Shown here piece after piece: positions 57,277 through 64,000 of a stretch of DNA of 64,000 nt. The stretch lies in contig NZ_JAODTZ010000051.1 in NCBI RefSeq assembly GCF_025399795.1, forward strand, positions 16,157 through 80,156, in the 5' to 3' direction. Under the pieces are notes generated by a model. The model worked only from the letters and a program-made list of their open reading frames with translations. It had not been told where the DNA came from and searched no databases. This DNA is from Streptomyces rhizosphaerihabitans. Lineage in GTDB: Bacteria > Actinomycetota > Actinomycetes > Streptomycetales > Streptomycetaceae. A program made the position numbers and the translations under genes. Positions within the stretch are counted from its first letter, which is position 1. Every line of letters begins with the position of its first letter.

Positions 57277-57418
57277 CACGGGTCCAGCATCGGGCCTGCG
57301 CGGGAGGGACGCACGTGGAGTGGCGCAGATTGTTATGCATGCACATGCCGAAGGTAAAACCGTCGGGTTCGTACGGATTTCAAGCGGGCGGCGGGAAGCG
57401 GACCCACAGGGCCCGCGA

Positions 57419-58390
57419 TCACCGGTAGAGCGCCGCCGAACCGGCCGCGTCCTCGGCGCAACGCTCCCGCAGAGCCGCCGGGGCGAGCACCTCCACCTCG
57501 GGCCCGAGCCCCCGCAGCTGTATGCGGGCGACCTCCTCCGACTCGACCGGGAGCGTGAGGGTCACCCAGCCGCGTCCGTCAGGGGCGCCGGACGTGCCGA
57601 GCCCCTCCTTCGCGGACACGGGATCAAGGGCGTACGGCAGCTGTCGTACGCCCTCCGGGGACAGCCGTACGACGACCTCGGACCGCAGGACGGACCGGGC
57701 GAACTCCTCGGCCCGCTCCTCCCAGAAGGCGGGCAGATCGAACCCGTCGTCCCGGCGGAACCGCTCCGCTCCGAGGTCGACGGCGGTGAACCGGTCGATC
57801 CGGTACACCCGGAAGGCCTCCGCGTCGGCGACCCGCGCACACAGATACCAGACGCCCGCCTTCAGGACGAGCCCGTACGGTTCGAGTGCCCGCTCGACCT
57901 CCGAACCGCCCCGCCGGTAGCGCGCGAGGACCGGGCGGTCGTCCCACACCGCGTTCGCGACCGAGGGCAGCAGCTCCGGCGTCCGCGGCTCGCTGAACCA
58001 GGCGGGCGCGTCCAGATGGAACCGCTGCGCCGCCGTGCGCGAGGCGTCCCGCACGGAGGGCAGCAGCGCCGCCGACACCTTCAGCCGGGCCGCCGACGCG
58101 GTGTCCTGAAGGCCCATCTCGCGCAGCGCCCCCGGCACCCCGCTCAGGAACAGCGCCTCCGCCTCGCTCCGCGCCAGTCCCGTCAGCCGCGTGCGGTACC
58201 CGCCGACCAGGCGATAGCCGCCGGCCCGCCCCCGGTCCGCGTACACCGGGACCCCCGCCTCCGACAGCGCCTGCGCGTCCCGCGTGATCGTGCGCTCGGA
58301 CACCTCCAGCTCCCGCGCCAGCTCGGCGGCGGTCATCGACGCGCGGGCCTGGAGCAGCAGCACCATCTTGATCAGGCGAGCAGCACGCAT
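57419..58390 (-). CDS. WYL-domain DeoR-like transcriptional regulator
   Basis: This 323-residue regulator has an N-terminal winged helix (MTAAELARELEVSERTITRD, residues about 19-38), RAGGYRLVGGYRTRLTGL, a central WYL domain (ALEPYGLVLKAGVWYLCARV, FRVYRIDRFTAVDL), and a C-terminal WCX region. WYL domains sense nucleic-acid or nucleotide ligands and often control DNA damage or defence genes. ATG 58390. No defence genes lie beside it here, so its targets are unknown. Confidence 0.9.
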   Translation of the reverse strand: MRAARLIKMVLLLQARASMTAAELARELEVSERTITRDAQALSEAGVPVYADRGRAGGYRLVGGYRTRLTGLARSEAEALFLSGVPGALREMGLQDTASAARLKVSAALLPSVRDASRTAAQRFHLDAPAWFSEPRTPELLPSVANAVWDDRPVLARYRRGGSEVERALEPYGLVLKAGVWYLCARVADAEAFRVYRIDRFTAVDLGAERFRRDDGFDLPAFWEERAEEFARSVLRSEVVVRLSPEGVRQLPYALDPVSAKEGLGTSGAPDGRGWVTLTLPVESEEVARIQLRGLGPEVEVLAPAALRERCAEDAAGSAALYR

Positions 58391-58594
58391 GTGTTCATGA
58401 TGCCGGGCACCACTGACAAGAGGAGAAGACGAGCGGCTGACCTCACAGGGCAGCCTCACGGAGCCGCCGCGCAGGGCCGCCGCACCAAGGCGCGCCGCGC
58501 AGGGCCACCGCGCAAAGGCGCCTCCGGCCGCGGCGCAAGGTGCCGCGCAAGGCTGCCGGGAAAGACCGCCGGGAAGGCGAAGAAGGGGCACAAA

Positions 58595-58624
58595 GAAGGG
58601 GTACGGCGATCGCCGTACCCCTTC
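58595..58624 (-). terminator. Terminator of aceE
   Basis: A near-perfect palindrome, GAAGGGGTACGG with its complement around a six-base loop, lies 22 bases past the aceE stop. Confidence 0.85.
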
Positions 58625-58645
58625 TCCGAGTTCAACCCCCGGGCA

Positions 58646-61351
58646 CTACAGGCCGTAGCGCTCCCGGGCCTCCTTCACCGCGGACGCCTTGACCTCACCG
58701 CGGCGGGCGAGCTGCGCCAGCGCCGCGACGACGATCGACTGCGCGTCCACGCCGAAGTGACGGCGGGCCGCCGCACGGGTGTCGGAGAGACCGAAGCCGT
58801 CGGCACCGAGCGAGGACCAGTCCTGCTCGACCCACTGCGCGATCTGGTCCGGGACCTGGCGCATGTAGTCGGAGACCGCGAGCACCGGGCCCTCGGCGCC
58901 CTGAAGCGCCTGGCGGACGAACGGCACCCGCTCCTCACCGCGCAGCAGGGCCGCGTCGGCCTCCAGCGCGTCGCGGCGCAGCTCGGTCCAGGAGGTCGCG
59001 GACCACACGTCGGCGGCCACGCCCCACTCCTCGGCGAGCAGCTTCTGGGCCTCCAGGGTCCAGTGGATCGCCGTGCCGGAGCCGAGGAGCTGGATGCGCG
59101 GGGCGTTCGCCGCGGCCACGTTCAGGCCCGCCGACTCCGCCGTGTTGAAGCGGTACAGGCCCTTGAGGATGCCCTCGTCGACACCGGGACCGGCCGGCTT
59201 GGCGGGCTGCGGCATCGGCTCGTTGTAGACGGTCAGGTAGTAGAAGACGTCCTGGTCCTCGCCCGGGGCGGCCTCGCCGTACATCCGGCGCAGACCGTCC
59301 TTGACGATCGCCGCGATCTCGTAGGCGAACGCGGGGTCGTAGGACATCGCCGCCGGGTTGGTCGCCGCGATGACGGGGGAGTGGCCGTCGGCGTGCTGCA
59401 GGCCCTCACCGGTCAGGGTCGTACGGCCGGCGGTGGCGCCGACGAGGAAACCGCGGCCGAGCTGGTCGCCGAGCTGCCACATCTGGTCGGCCGTGCGCTG
59501 CCAGCCGAACATCGAGTAGAAGATGTAGAAGGGGATCATCGCTTCGCCATGCGTGGAGTACGCGCTGGACGCGGCGATGAAGTCCGCCATGGAACCGGCC
59601 TCGGTGATCCCCTCGTTGAGGATCTGGCCGTCCTTGGCCTCCTTGTAGTACATCAGCTGGTCGCGGTCGACCGGCTCGTACGTCTGGCCCTTGGGCGAGT
59701 AGATGCCCAGCGACGGGAAGAGCGACTCCATACCGAAGGTACGGGCCTCGTCCGGGACGATCGGGACCCAGCGGCGGCCGGTCTGCTTGTCGCGGACCAG
59801 GTCCTTGACGAGGCGGACGAACGCCATCGTCGTCGCCAGGTTCTGCGTGCCGGAGCCCTTGTCGAAGGACGCGAACGTCTTGTCGGCGGGGGCCGGCAGC
59901 GGGGCCAGCGCGTGCGTACGGCGGGCCGGGGCCGGGCCGCCGAGGGCCGCGCGGCGCTCCTGGAGGTAACGGACCTCGGGGGAGTCGGCGCCCGGGTGGC
60001 CGTAGGGCACCACACCGTCGACGAACTGGCTGTCGGAGATGGGCAGTTCGAGCAGATCACGCATCTGCTTGAACTCGTCCGTGGACAGCTTCTTCATCTG
60101 GTGGTTGGCGTTCTTCGACGCGAAGCCCTCGCCGAGTGTGTGGCCCTTGACCGTCTGGGCCAGGATCACCGTCGGCGCGCCCTTGTGGGAGAGCGCGGCG
60201 CGGTAGGCGGCGTACACCTTGCGCGCCTCGTGGCCACCGCGGGAGAGGTGGAAGCACTCGAAGATCTTGTCGTCGCTCAGCAGCTTCGCCATCTCTACGA
60301 GCGCCGGGTCGGCGCCGAAGAAGTCCTGGCGGATGTAGGCGGCGTCGCGGGTCTGGTACGTCTGCACCTGCGCGTCGGGCACCTGGCGCAGGCGGCGGAC
60401 GAGCGCGCCCGTGGTGTCGAGCCGGAACAGCTCGTCCCAGGCCGAGCCCCACAGCGACTTCACGACGTTCCAGCCGGCGCCGCGGAACTGCGCCTCCAGC
60501 TCCTGCACGATCTTGAAGTTCGCGCGGACCGGGCCGTCGAGGCGCTGCAGGTTGCAGTTGATGACGAAGGTCAGGTTGTCCAGACCCTCGCGTGCGGCGA
60601 GCGCGAGTGCCGCCGTCGACTCCGGCTCGTCCATCTCGCCGTCACCGAGGAACGCCCACACGTGGGACGCGGAGACGTCCTTGATGGCGCGGTTGGTGAG
60701 GTAGCGGTTGAAGCGGGCCTGGTAGATCGCCGACAGCGGGCCGAGGCCCATGGAGACGGTCGGGAACTCCCACAGCCAGGGCAGCCGGCGCGGGTGCGGG
60801 TACGACGGGAGACCGTTGCCGCCCGCCTCCTGGCGGAAGTTGTCCAGGTGCTGCTCGGTCAGCCGCCCGTCGAGGAAGGCGCGGGCGTAGATGCCGGGGG
60901 AGGCGTGGCCCTGGATGTAGAGCTGGTCGCCGGACCCGTCACCCTCCTTGCCCTTGAAGAAGTGGTTGAAGCCGGTCTCGTAGAGCCAGGCCGCGGAGGC
61001 GAAGGTGGCGATGTGGCCGCCGACGCCGTGCTTCGCGCCCCGGGTCACCATCGCGGCCGCGTTCCAGCGGTTCCACGCGGTGATCCTGGCCTCCATCGCC
61101 TCGTCGCCGTCCACGGTGGGCTCGGCGGCGGTGGGGATGGTGTTGACGTAGTCGGTCTCGAGCAGCTTGGGCAGCGCGAGACCGTTGCCCTCGGCGCGCT
61201 CCAGCGTGCGGCGCATCAGGTACGCGGCACGGTGCGGCCCGGCCGCCTGGGTGACGGCGTCCAGGGAGGCCTGCCATTCGGCGGTCTCCTCGGGGTCGCG
61301 GTCCGGGAGCTGGTCGAGCTCGCTCGGCTGGATTGCGGTGGGGTCGGTCAT
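58646..61351 (-). CDS. aceE: Pyruvate dehydrogenase E1 component (homodimeric)
   Basis: This 901-residue thiamine-diphosphate enzyme decarboxylates pyruvate and transfers the acetyl group to the lipoyl arm of E2. The thiamine motif is GDGEMDEPES (about 236-245) ending at NCNLQ (265-269). HVWAFLGDGEM, TGARAGRTTLTG-type and KGHTLGEGFASKNANHQMKK regions fit the E. coli-type homodimeric E1, including a C-terminal domain (HFGVDAQSIVVAAL). ATG 61351 with GGAAGG upstream. A GntR-type palindrome lies about 125 bases upstream. It is transcribed separately from the E2 gene. Confidence 0.96.
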   Translation of the reverse strand: MTDPTAIQPSELDQLPDRDPEETAEWQASLDAVTQAAGPHRAAYLMRRTLERAEGNGLALPKLLETDYVNTIPTAAEPTVDGDEAMEARITAWNRWNAAAMVTRGAKHGVGGHIATFASAAWLYETGFNHFFKGKEGDGSGDQLYIQGHASPGIYARAFLDGRLTEQHLDNFRQEAGGNGLPSYPHPRRLPWLWEFPTVSMGLGPLSAIYQARFNRYLTNRAIKDVSASHVWAFLGDGEMDEPESTAALALAAREGLDNLTFVINCNLQRLDGPVRANFKIVQELEAQFRGAGWNVVKSLWGSAWDELFRLDTTGALVRRLRQVPDAQVQTYQTRDAAYIRQDFFGADPALVEMAKLLSDDKIFECFHLSRGGHEARKVYAAYRAALSHKGAPTVILAQTVKGHTLGEGFASKNANHQMKKLSTDEFKQMRDLLELPISDSQFVDGVVPYGHPGADSPEVRYLQERRAALGGPAPARRTHALAPLPAPADKTFASFDKGSGTQNLATTMAFVRLVKDLVRDKQTGRRWVPIVPDEARTFGMESLFPSLGIYSPKGQTYEPVDRDQLMYYKEAKDGQILNEGITEAGSMADFIAASSAYSTHGEAMIPFYIFYSMFGWQRTADQMWQLGDQLGRGFLVGATAGRTTLTGEGLQHADGHSPVIAATNPAAMSYDPAFAYEIAAIVKDGLRRMYGEAAPGEDQDVFYYLTVYNEPMPQPAKPAGPGVDEGILKGLYRFNTAESAGLNVAAANAPRIQLLGSGTAIHWTLEAQKLLAEEWGVAADVWSATSWTELRRDALEADAALLRGEERVPFVRQALQGAEGPVLAVSDYMRQVPDQIAQWVEQDWSSLGADGFGLSDTRAAARRHFGVDAQSIVVAALAQLARRGEVKASAVKEARERYGL

Positions 61352-61475
61352 TGCGCCGCCTTCCGGATGCGGAGGGGGGTTCCCTCATCGGCAAGGGGTG
61401 TTCGGGGGTGCCCTTGGTCTATGGCAGGACAGGGCGGAGGGCTCTTGTAGGAGCCCGTCGGTGACTGTAACTCCC

Positions 61476-61492
61476 TGATCGATGATCGATCA
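61476..61492. promoter_or_regulatory. Palindromic operator candidate upstream of aceE
   Basis: TGATCGATGATCGATCA is a 17-base palindrome (one central base unpaired) about 125 bases before aceE and 155 bases beyond the stop of the GntR-type regulator gene. FCD/GntR regulators bind such short dyads. Binding is inferred from position and symmetry. Confidence 0.55.
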
Positions 61493-61646
61493 AAGGATTC
61501 CGAGGGAAAACCTCTTCAGATCGGAAAGTCGGCACGGGGTGCCTTGAAGCCAGGCACGGCGTGCCGTGAAAATCGAAGGTTTTCGCAGGTGAGAGCACGC
61601 TTGAGCGCGGGTGTGCTCCCTTGCGCCGGGGTCGCCCGACCGTCCC

Positions 61647-62270
61647 TCACGGGCGCGGGGCGCACCCGAGGACATGGGCCTTCACGAGGTCGGCGATCAG
61701 CGGATCGCGCCGCCGGAAGGCGTCCACGAGGGCCTCGTGCTCCTCCGCGTACGACTGCTGCACGGTCCCGAGCCAGCGGATGGACAGGGCCGTGAAGACC
61801 TCGATCCCCAGGCCCTCCCAGGTGTGCAGGAGGACGGAGTTCCCGGCAGCCCGGACCAGTTCGCGGTGGAACCCCACGGTGTGCCGCACCTGACCGGTCC
61901 CGTCGGCCAGCCGGTCGGCCTCGTACAGCGCCGTCACATGAGGTTCAAGGGCTGAGCAGTCCTCGGCCAGCCGCTCGGCGGCCAGCTCCGCCGCGATGGC
62001 CTCCAGGCCGGCTCGCACCGGGTAGCTCTCCTCCAGGTCGGCGGCCGTCAGATTCCGCACCCGGACGCCCTTGTTCGGCGCCGACTCGATCAGCCGCAGT
62101 GACTCGAGCTCGCGCAGCGCCTCCCTGACCGGGGTCTGGCTGACCTCCAGCTCGGTGGCGATCCGTCGCTCCACGATCCGCTCGCCCGGCTTCCAGCGCC
62201 CGCTGACGATCCCCTCCACGATGTGCTCGCGGATCTGTTCGCGCAGCGAGTGGACGACGGGCGCGGTCAT
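61647..62270 (-). CDS. GntR/FCD-family regulator
   Basis: This 207-residue regulator has the winged helix ERRIATELEVSQTPVREALRE (core IATELEVSQTPVREALRE), LIESAPNKGVRVR, then an all-helical FCD metal/ligand domain with TVGFHRELVRAAGNS and DPLIADLVKAHV. FCD regulators of pyruvate or organic-acid dehydrogenases (PdhR-like) often sit beside their targets. Here the gene is directly upstream of aceE on the same strand, so it may govern aceE. ATG 62270 has AAGGAG six bases upstream. Confidence 0.9.
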   Translation of the reverse strand: MTAPVVHSLREQIREHIVEGIVSGRWKPGERIVERRIATELEVSQTPVREALRELESLRLIESAPNKGVRVRNLTAADLEESYPVRAGLEAIAAELAAERLAEDCSALEPHVTALYEADRLADGTGQVRHTVGFHRELVRAAGNSVLLHTWEGLGIEVFTALSIRWLGTVQQSYAEEHEALVDAFRRRDPLIADLVKAHVLGCAPRP

Positions 62271-62520
62271 GAAGGCTCCTTTGGGAGGGGTGGCGAAACC
62301 CCGAGGGCGTTTGACCTTTAGACAATAAGGCCGTGCCCCGGTCGGTGAGGGGTGCATGGCGGCGCTTTCCCGCAGGTGAGACGAGACTTACACGCTGTCA
62401 GAGTGTTCCCGTCCGTAGGGGCTCGTACCGGGTGAAGTCCGGATTCGTACCGCCGATGTGATCGCCGTACGCGGGCCCCGGCGGAAGAACGGCGGCCGCG
62501 GGAACCCGGCCCGGGGGAAA
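62271..62520. other. Gap between the E2 gene and the GntR-type regulator
   Basis: About 250 bases hold the regulator promoter. Minus-strand TTATTGTCTAAAGGTCAA at about 62309-62326 is the most AT-rich part and could include the -10. Nothing else is seen until the E2 terminator. Confidence 0.4.
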
Positions 62521-62560
62521 CACGGCACCCCCGCCCGGAAGTCCGGACGGGGGTGCCGTG
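62521..62560 (-). terminator. Terminator of the E2 gene
   Basis: CACGGCACCCCC (62521-62532) pairs with GGGGGTGCCGTG (62549-62560), 29 bases beyond the E2 stop. Confidence 0.85.
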
Positions 62561-62588
62561 TCAGCGTGCCGCGTGAGTGCGGTGCGGG

Positions 62589-64000
62589 CTACAGGCCGAG
62601 CTCGACCTCGAACTCGCCCGCTTCCAGGATCGCCTTGACCGCGGTCAGGTAACGGGCCGCGTCGGCGCCGTCCACCAGACGGTGGTCGTAGGACAGCGTC
62701 AGGTAGGTCATGTCGCGGACACCGATGACGGTGCCCTCCTCCGTCTCGATGACGGCCGGACGCTTGACCGTGGCACCGATGCCCAGGATCGCGACCTGGT
62801 TCGGCGGCACGATGATCGTGTCGAAGAGCGCGCCGCGCGAGCCGGTGTTGGAGATGGTGAAGGTCGCGCCGGACAGCTCGTCCGGAGTGATCTTGTTCGC
62901 CCGGACCTTGCCCGCCAGGTCGGCGGTCGCCTTCGAGATACCGGCGATGTTCAGGTCGCCCGCGCGCTTGATGACCGGGGTCATCAGGCCCTTCTCCGAG
63001 TCCACCGCGATGCCGATGTTCTCGGTGTCGAAGTAGGTGATCGTGCCCTCGTCCACGTTGATCCGGGCGTTGACGGCCGGGTGGGCCTTCAGCGCCTGGG
63101 CCGCGGCCTTCACGAAGAACGGCATCGGGGAGAGCTTGACGCCCTCGCGGGCCGCGAAGGAGTCCTTCGCCTGCGCGCGGAGCTTCATCAGGCGGGTGAT
63201 GTCGACCTCGACGACCGAGGACAGCTGCGCCTGCTCGTGCAGGGCCTTCACCATGTTGTCGCCGATGACCTTGCGGATGCGGGTCATCTTCACGGTCTGG
63301 CCGCGCAGCGGCGAGACCTCCAGGGCCGGCGCCTTCTTGGCGGCGGCCGGGGCGGCGGCGGCCGGAGCCGGAGCCGCGGCGGCCTTCGCGGCCTCGGCGG
63401 CCGCGATGACGTCCTGCTTGCGGATACGACCGCCGACGCCGGTGCCCTTGACGGCGGCCAGGTCGACGCTGTTCTCGGCGGCGAGCTTGCGCACCAGCGG
63501 GGTCACGTACGCACCGTCGTCACCGGCGGTCGCGGCGGGCGCCGGAGCCGGGGTGACGGGGGCGGGCGCGGCCACCGGCGCGGGGGCCGGAGCGGCGGGC
63601 GCGACCGGAGCGGGCGGCTGGACCGGAGCGGCCGGCTGGACCGGAGCCGGGGCGGCGGCGGCCGGGGCCGGAGCTGCCGGAGCCGGAGCTGCGGGGGCGG
63701 CCGGAGCCGCGGCGGGGGCCGCCGGGGCGGCCGGAGCGGGGGCGGCAGGAGCCGCACCCTGAGCGCCGATGACGGCCAGCTTGGCGCCGACCTCCGCCGT
63801 CTCGTCCTCGCCGACGACGATCTCCAGCAGCACGCCGGCGACCGGCGCGGGGATCTCGGTGTCGACCTTGTCCGTGGAGACCTCGAGCAGCGGCTCGTCC
63901 TCCGCGACCTCCTCGCCGACCTGCTTCAGCCAGCGGGTGACGGTGCCCTCGGTGACGGACTCGCCCAGCGCGGGCAGCACGACATCGGTACCGGAGGCGC
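62589..64000 (-). CDS. sucB: Lipoyl-dependent dihydrolipoamide acyltransferase (E2), 5' end missing
   Basis: At least 470 residues are encoded; the frame is open to the right edge (in-frame ASGTDVV precedes LPALGESV). A lipoyl domain (VLPALGESVTEG, LLEVSTDKVDTEIPAPV, lysine in DKV) leads to a long Ala/Pro linker, an E1/E3-binding domain (VTPLVRKLAAENSVDL, GVGGRIRKQDV) and the catalytic domain ending LTLSYDHRLVDGADAARYL (HxxxDG). Sequence upstream of the visible lipoyl domain suggests a second lipoyl copy outside the window. The E2 transfers succinyl, or acetyl, from the lipoyl arm to CoA, using lipoate made by LipB and LipA. The choice of succinyl over acetyl is not certain. Confidence 0.93.
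   Translation of the reverse strand, partial: ASGTDVVLPALGESVTEGTVTRWLKQVGEEVAEDEPLLEVSTDKVDTEIPAPVAGVLLEIVVGEDETAEVGAKLAVIGAQGAAPAAPAPAAPAAPAAAPAAPAAPAPAAPAPAAAAPAPVQPAAPVQPPAPVAPAAPAPAPVAAPAPVTPAPAPAATAGDDGAYVTPLVRKLAAENSVDLAAVKGTGVGGRIRKQDVIAAAEAAKAAAAPAPAAAAPAAAKKAPALEVSPLRGQTVKMTRIRKVIGDNMVKALHEQAQLSSVVEVDITRLMKLRAQAKDSFAAREGVKLSPMPFFVKAAAQALKAHPAVNARINVDEGTITYFDTENIGIAVDSEKGLMTPVIKRAGDLNIAGISKATADLAGKVRANKITPDELSGATFTISNTGSRGALFDTIIVPPNQVAILGIGATVKRPAVIETEEGTVIGVRDMTYLTLSYDHRLVDGADAARYLTAVKAILEAGEFEVELGL

Noticed and set aside
57242..61450. 1402-residue plus-strand open frame
   Set aside because: It is antisense to aceE and the WYL regulator, which have convincing motifs; the frame shows Arg/Val/Gly bias and no ribosome site.
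61493..61646. Possible small RNA or attenuator after the aceE operator palindrome
   Set aside because: Inverted words (GAAAACCT and AGGTTTTC; CACGGCGTGCCGTG) occur, but there is no promoter or terminator pattern strong enough to call one.

Overview
The window is chromosomal DNA from a Streptomyces-type actinomycete. The evidence is a very high GC content with strong third-position GC bias, many GTG starts behind GGAGG-like ribosome sites, and lipoprotein and Tat/Sec-style leaders typical of the group. As I recall it (from memory, not checked), the gene order glnE - malR/malEFG - starch enzymes - glnII - glnA - lipA/lipB - aceE - E2 is the conserved core order of the Streptomyces coelicolor chromosome around SCO2234 to SCO2181. 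Most of the window is therefore vertically inherited core genome. One accessory island interrupts it, at about 11.5-14.1 kb.

Layout. 0-5.7 kb: start of a secreted phosphoesterase, the glutamine synthetase adenylyltransferase glnE, and a PAP2 membrane phosphatase. 4.6-21.1 kb: a maltodextrin/starch regulon with LacI-type malR divergent from the ABC importer malE-malF-malG, alpha-glucosidase aglA, secreted alpha-amylase and a 1801-residue amylase-pullulanase. CTTGCA-type repeats lie in front of malR/malE, the amylase and the pullulanase, which fits control by one repressor. Between aglA and the amylase sits a TnpB (IS200/IS605-type) island. It holds a frameshifted tnpB, a starch-binding-domain stump, and an apparently intact TnpB-related gene whose right end seems to stop just upstream of the amylase operator.

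21-31 kb: a tautomerase-like isomerase, a TetR regulator, a sigma-factor-like membrane protein with a TPR partner, small lipoproteins, a DUF1996 secreted protein, an SDR-type epimerase, a winged-helix regulator and a DUF6891 protein. 31-44 kb: both glutamine synthetases (glnII and glnA), each with a well-formed four-half-site GlnR box. Between them are an ArsC-like reductase, a HTH_42 protein, a DUF2252 kinase-like protein, DUF1269 and other membrane proteins, and the HtpX protease with PspAB. GlnE at the left end would adenylylate GlnA, whose Tyr397 is present.

44-64 kb: RDD and DUF4191 membrane proteins, lipoate synthesis (lipA, lipB), an NsdA-like regulator, a flavin oxidoreductase, a TIGR01777 epimerase, a GNAT/TetR pair, a MarP-like membrane protease divergent from a peptidoglycan amidase, a WYL regulator, pyruvate dehydrogenase E1 (aceE) divergent from or followed by a GntR/FCD regulator, and the lipoyl E2 acyltransferase, which runs off the right edge. 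LipA and LipB supply the lipoyl cofactor that the E2 carries, so 45-64 kb forms a functional unit of 2-oxoacid dehydrogenase assembly.

No rRNA, tRNA, CRISPR array or biosynthetic gene cluster was seen. The least ordinary material is the TnpB island with a candidate guide RNA ending at the amylase promoter, the CBM20 stump, and a set of unrelated 17-35 bp tandem repeats that repeatedly occur at gene 3' ends or between convergent genes.
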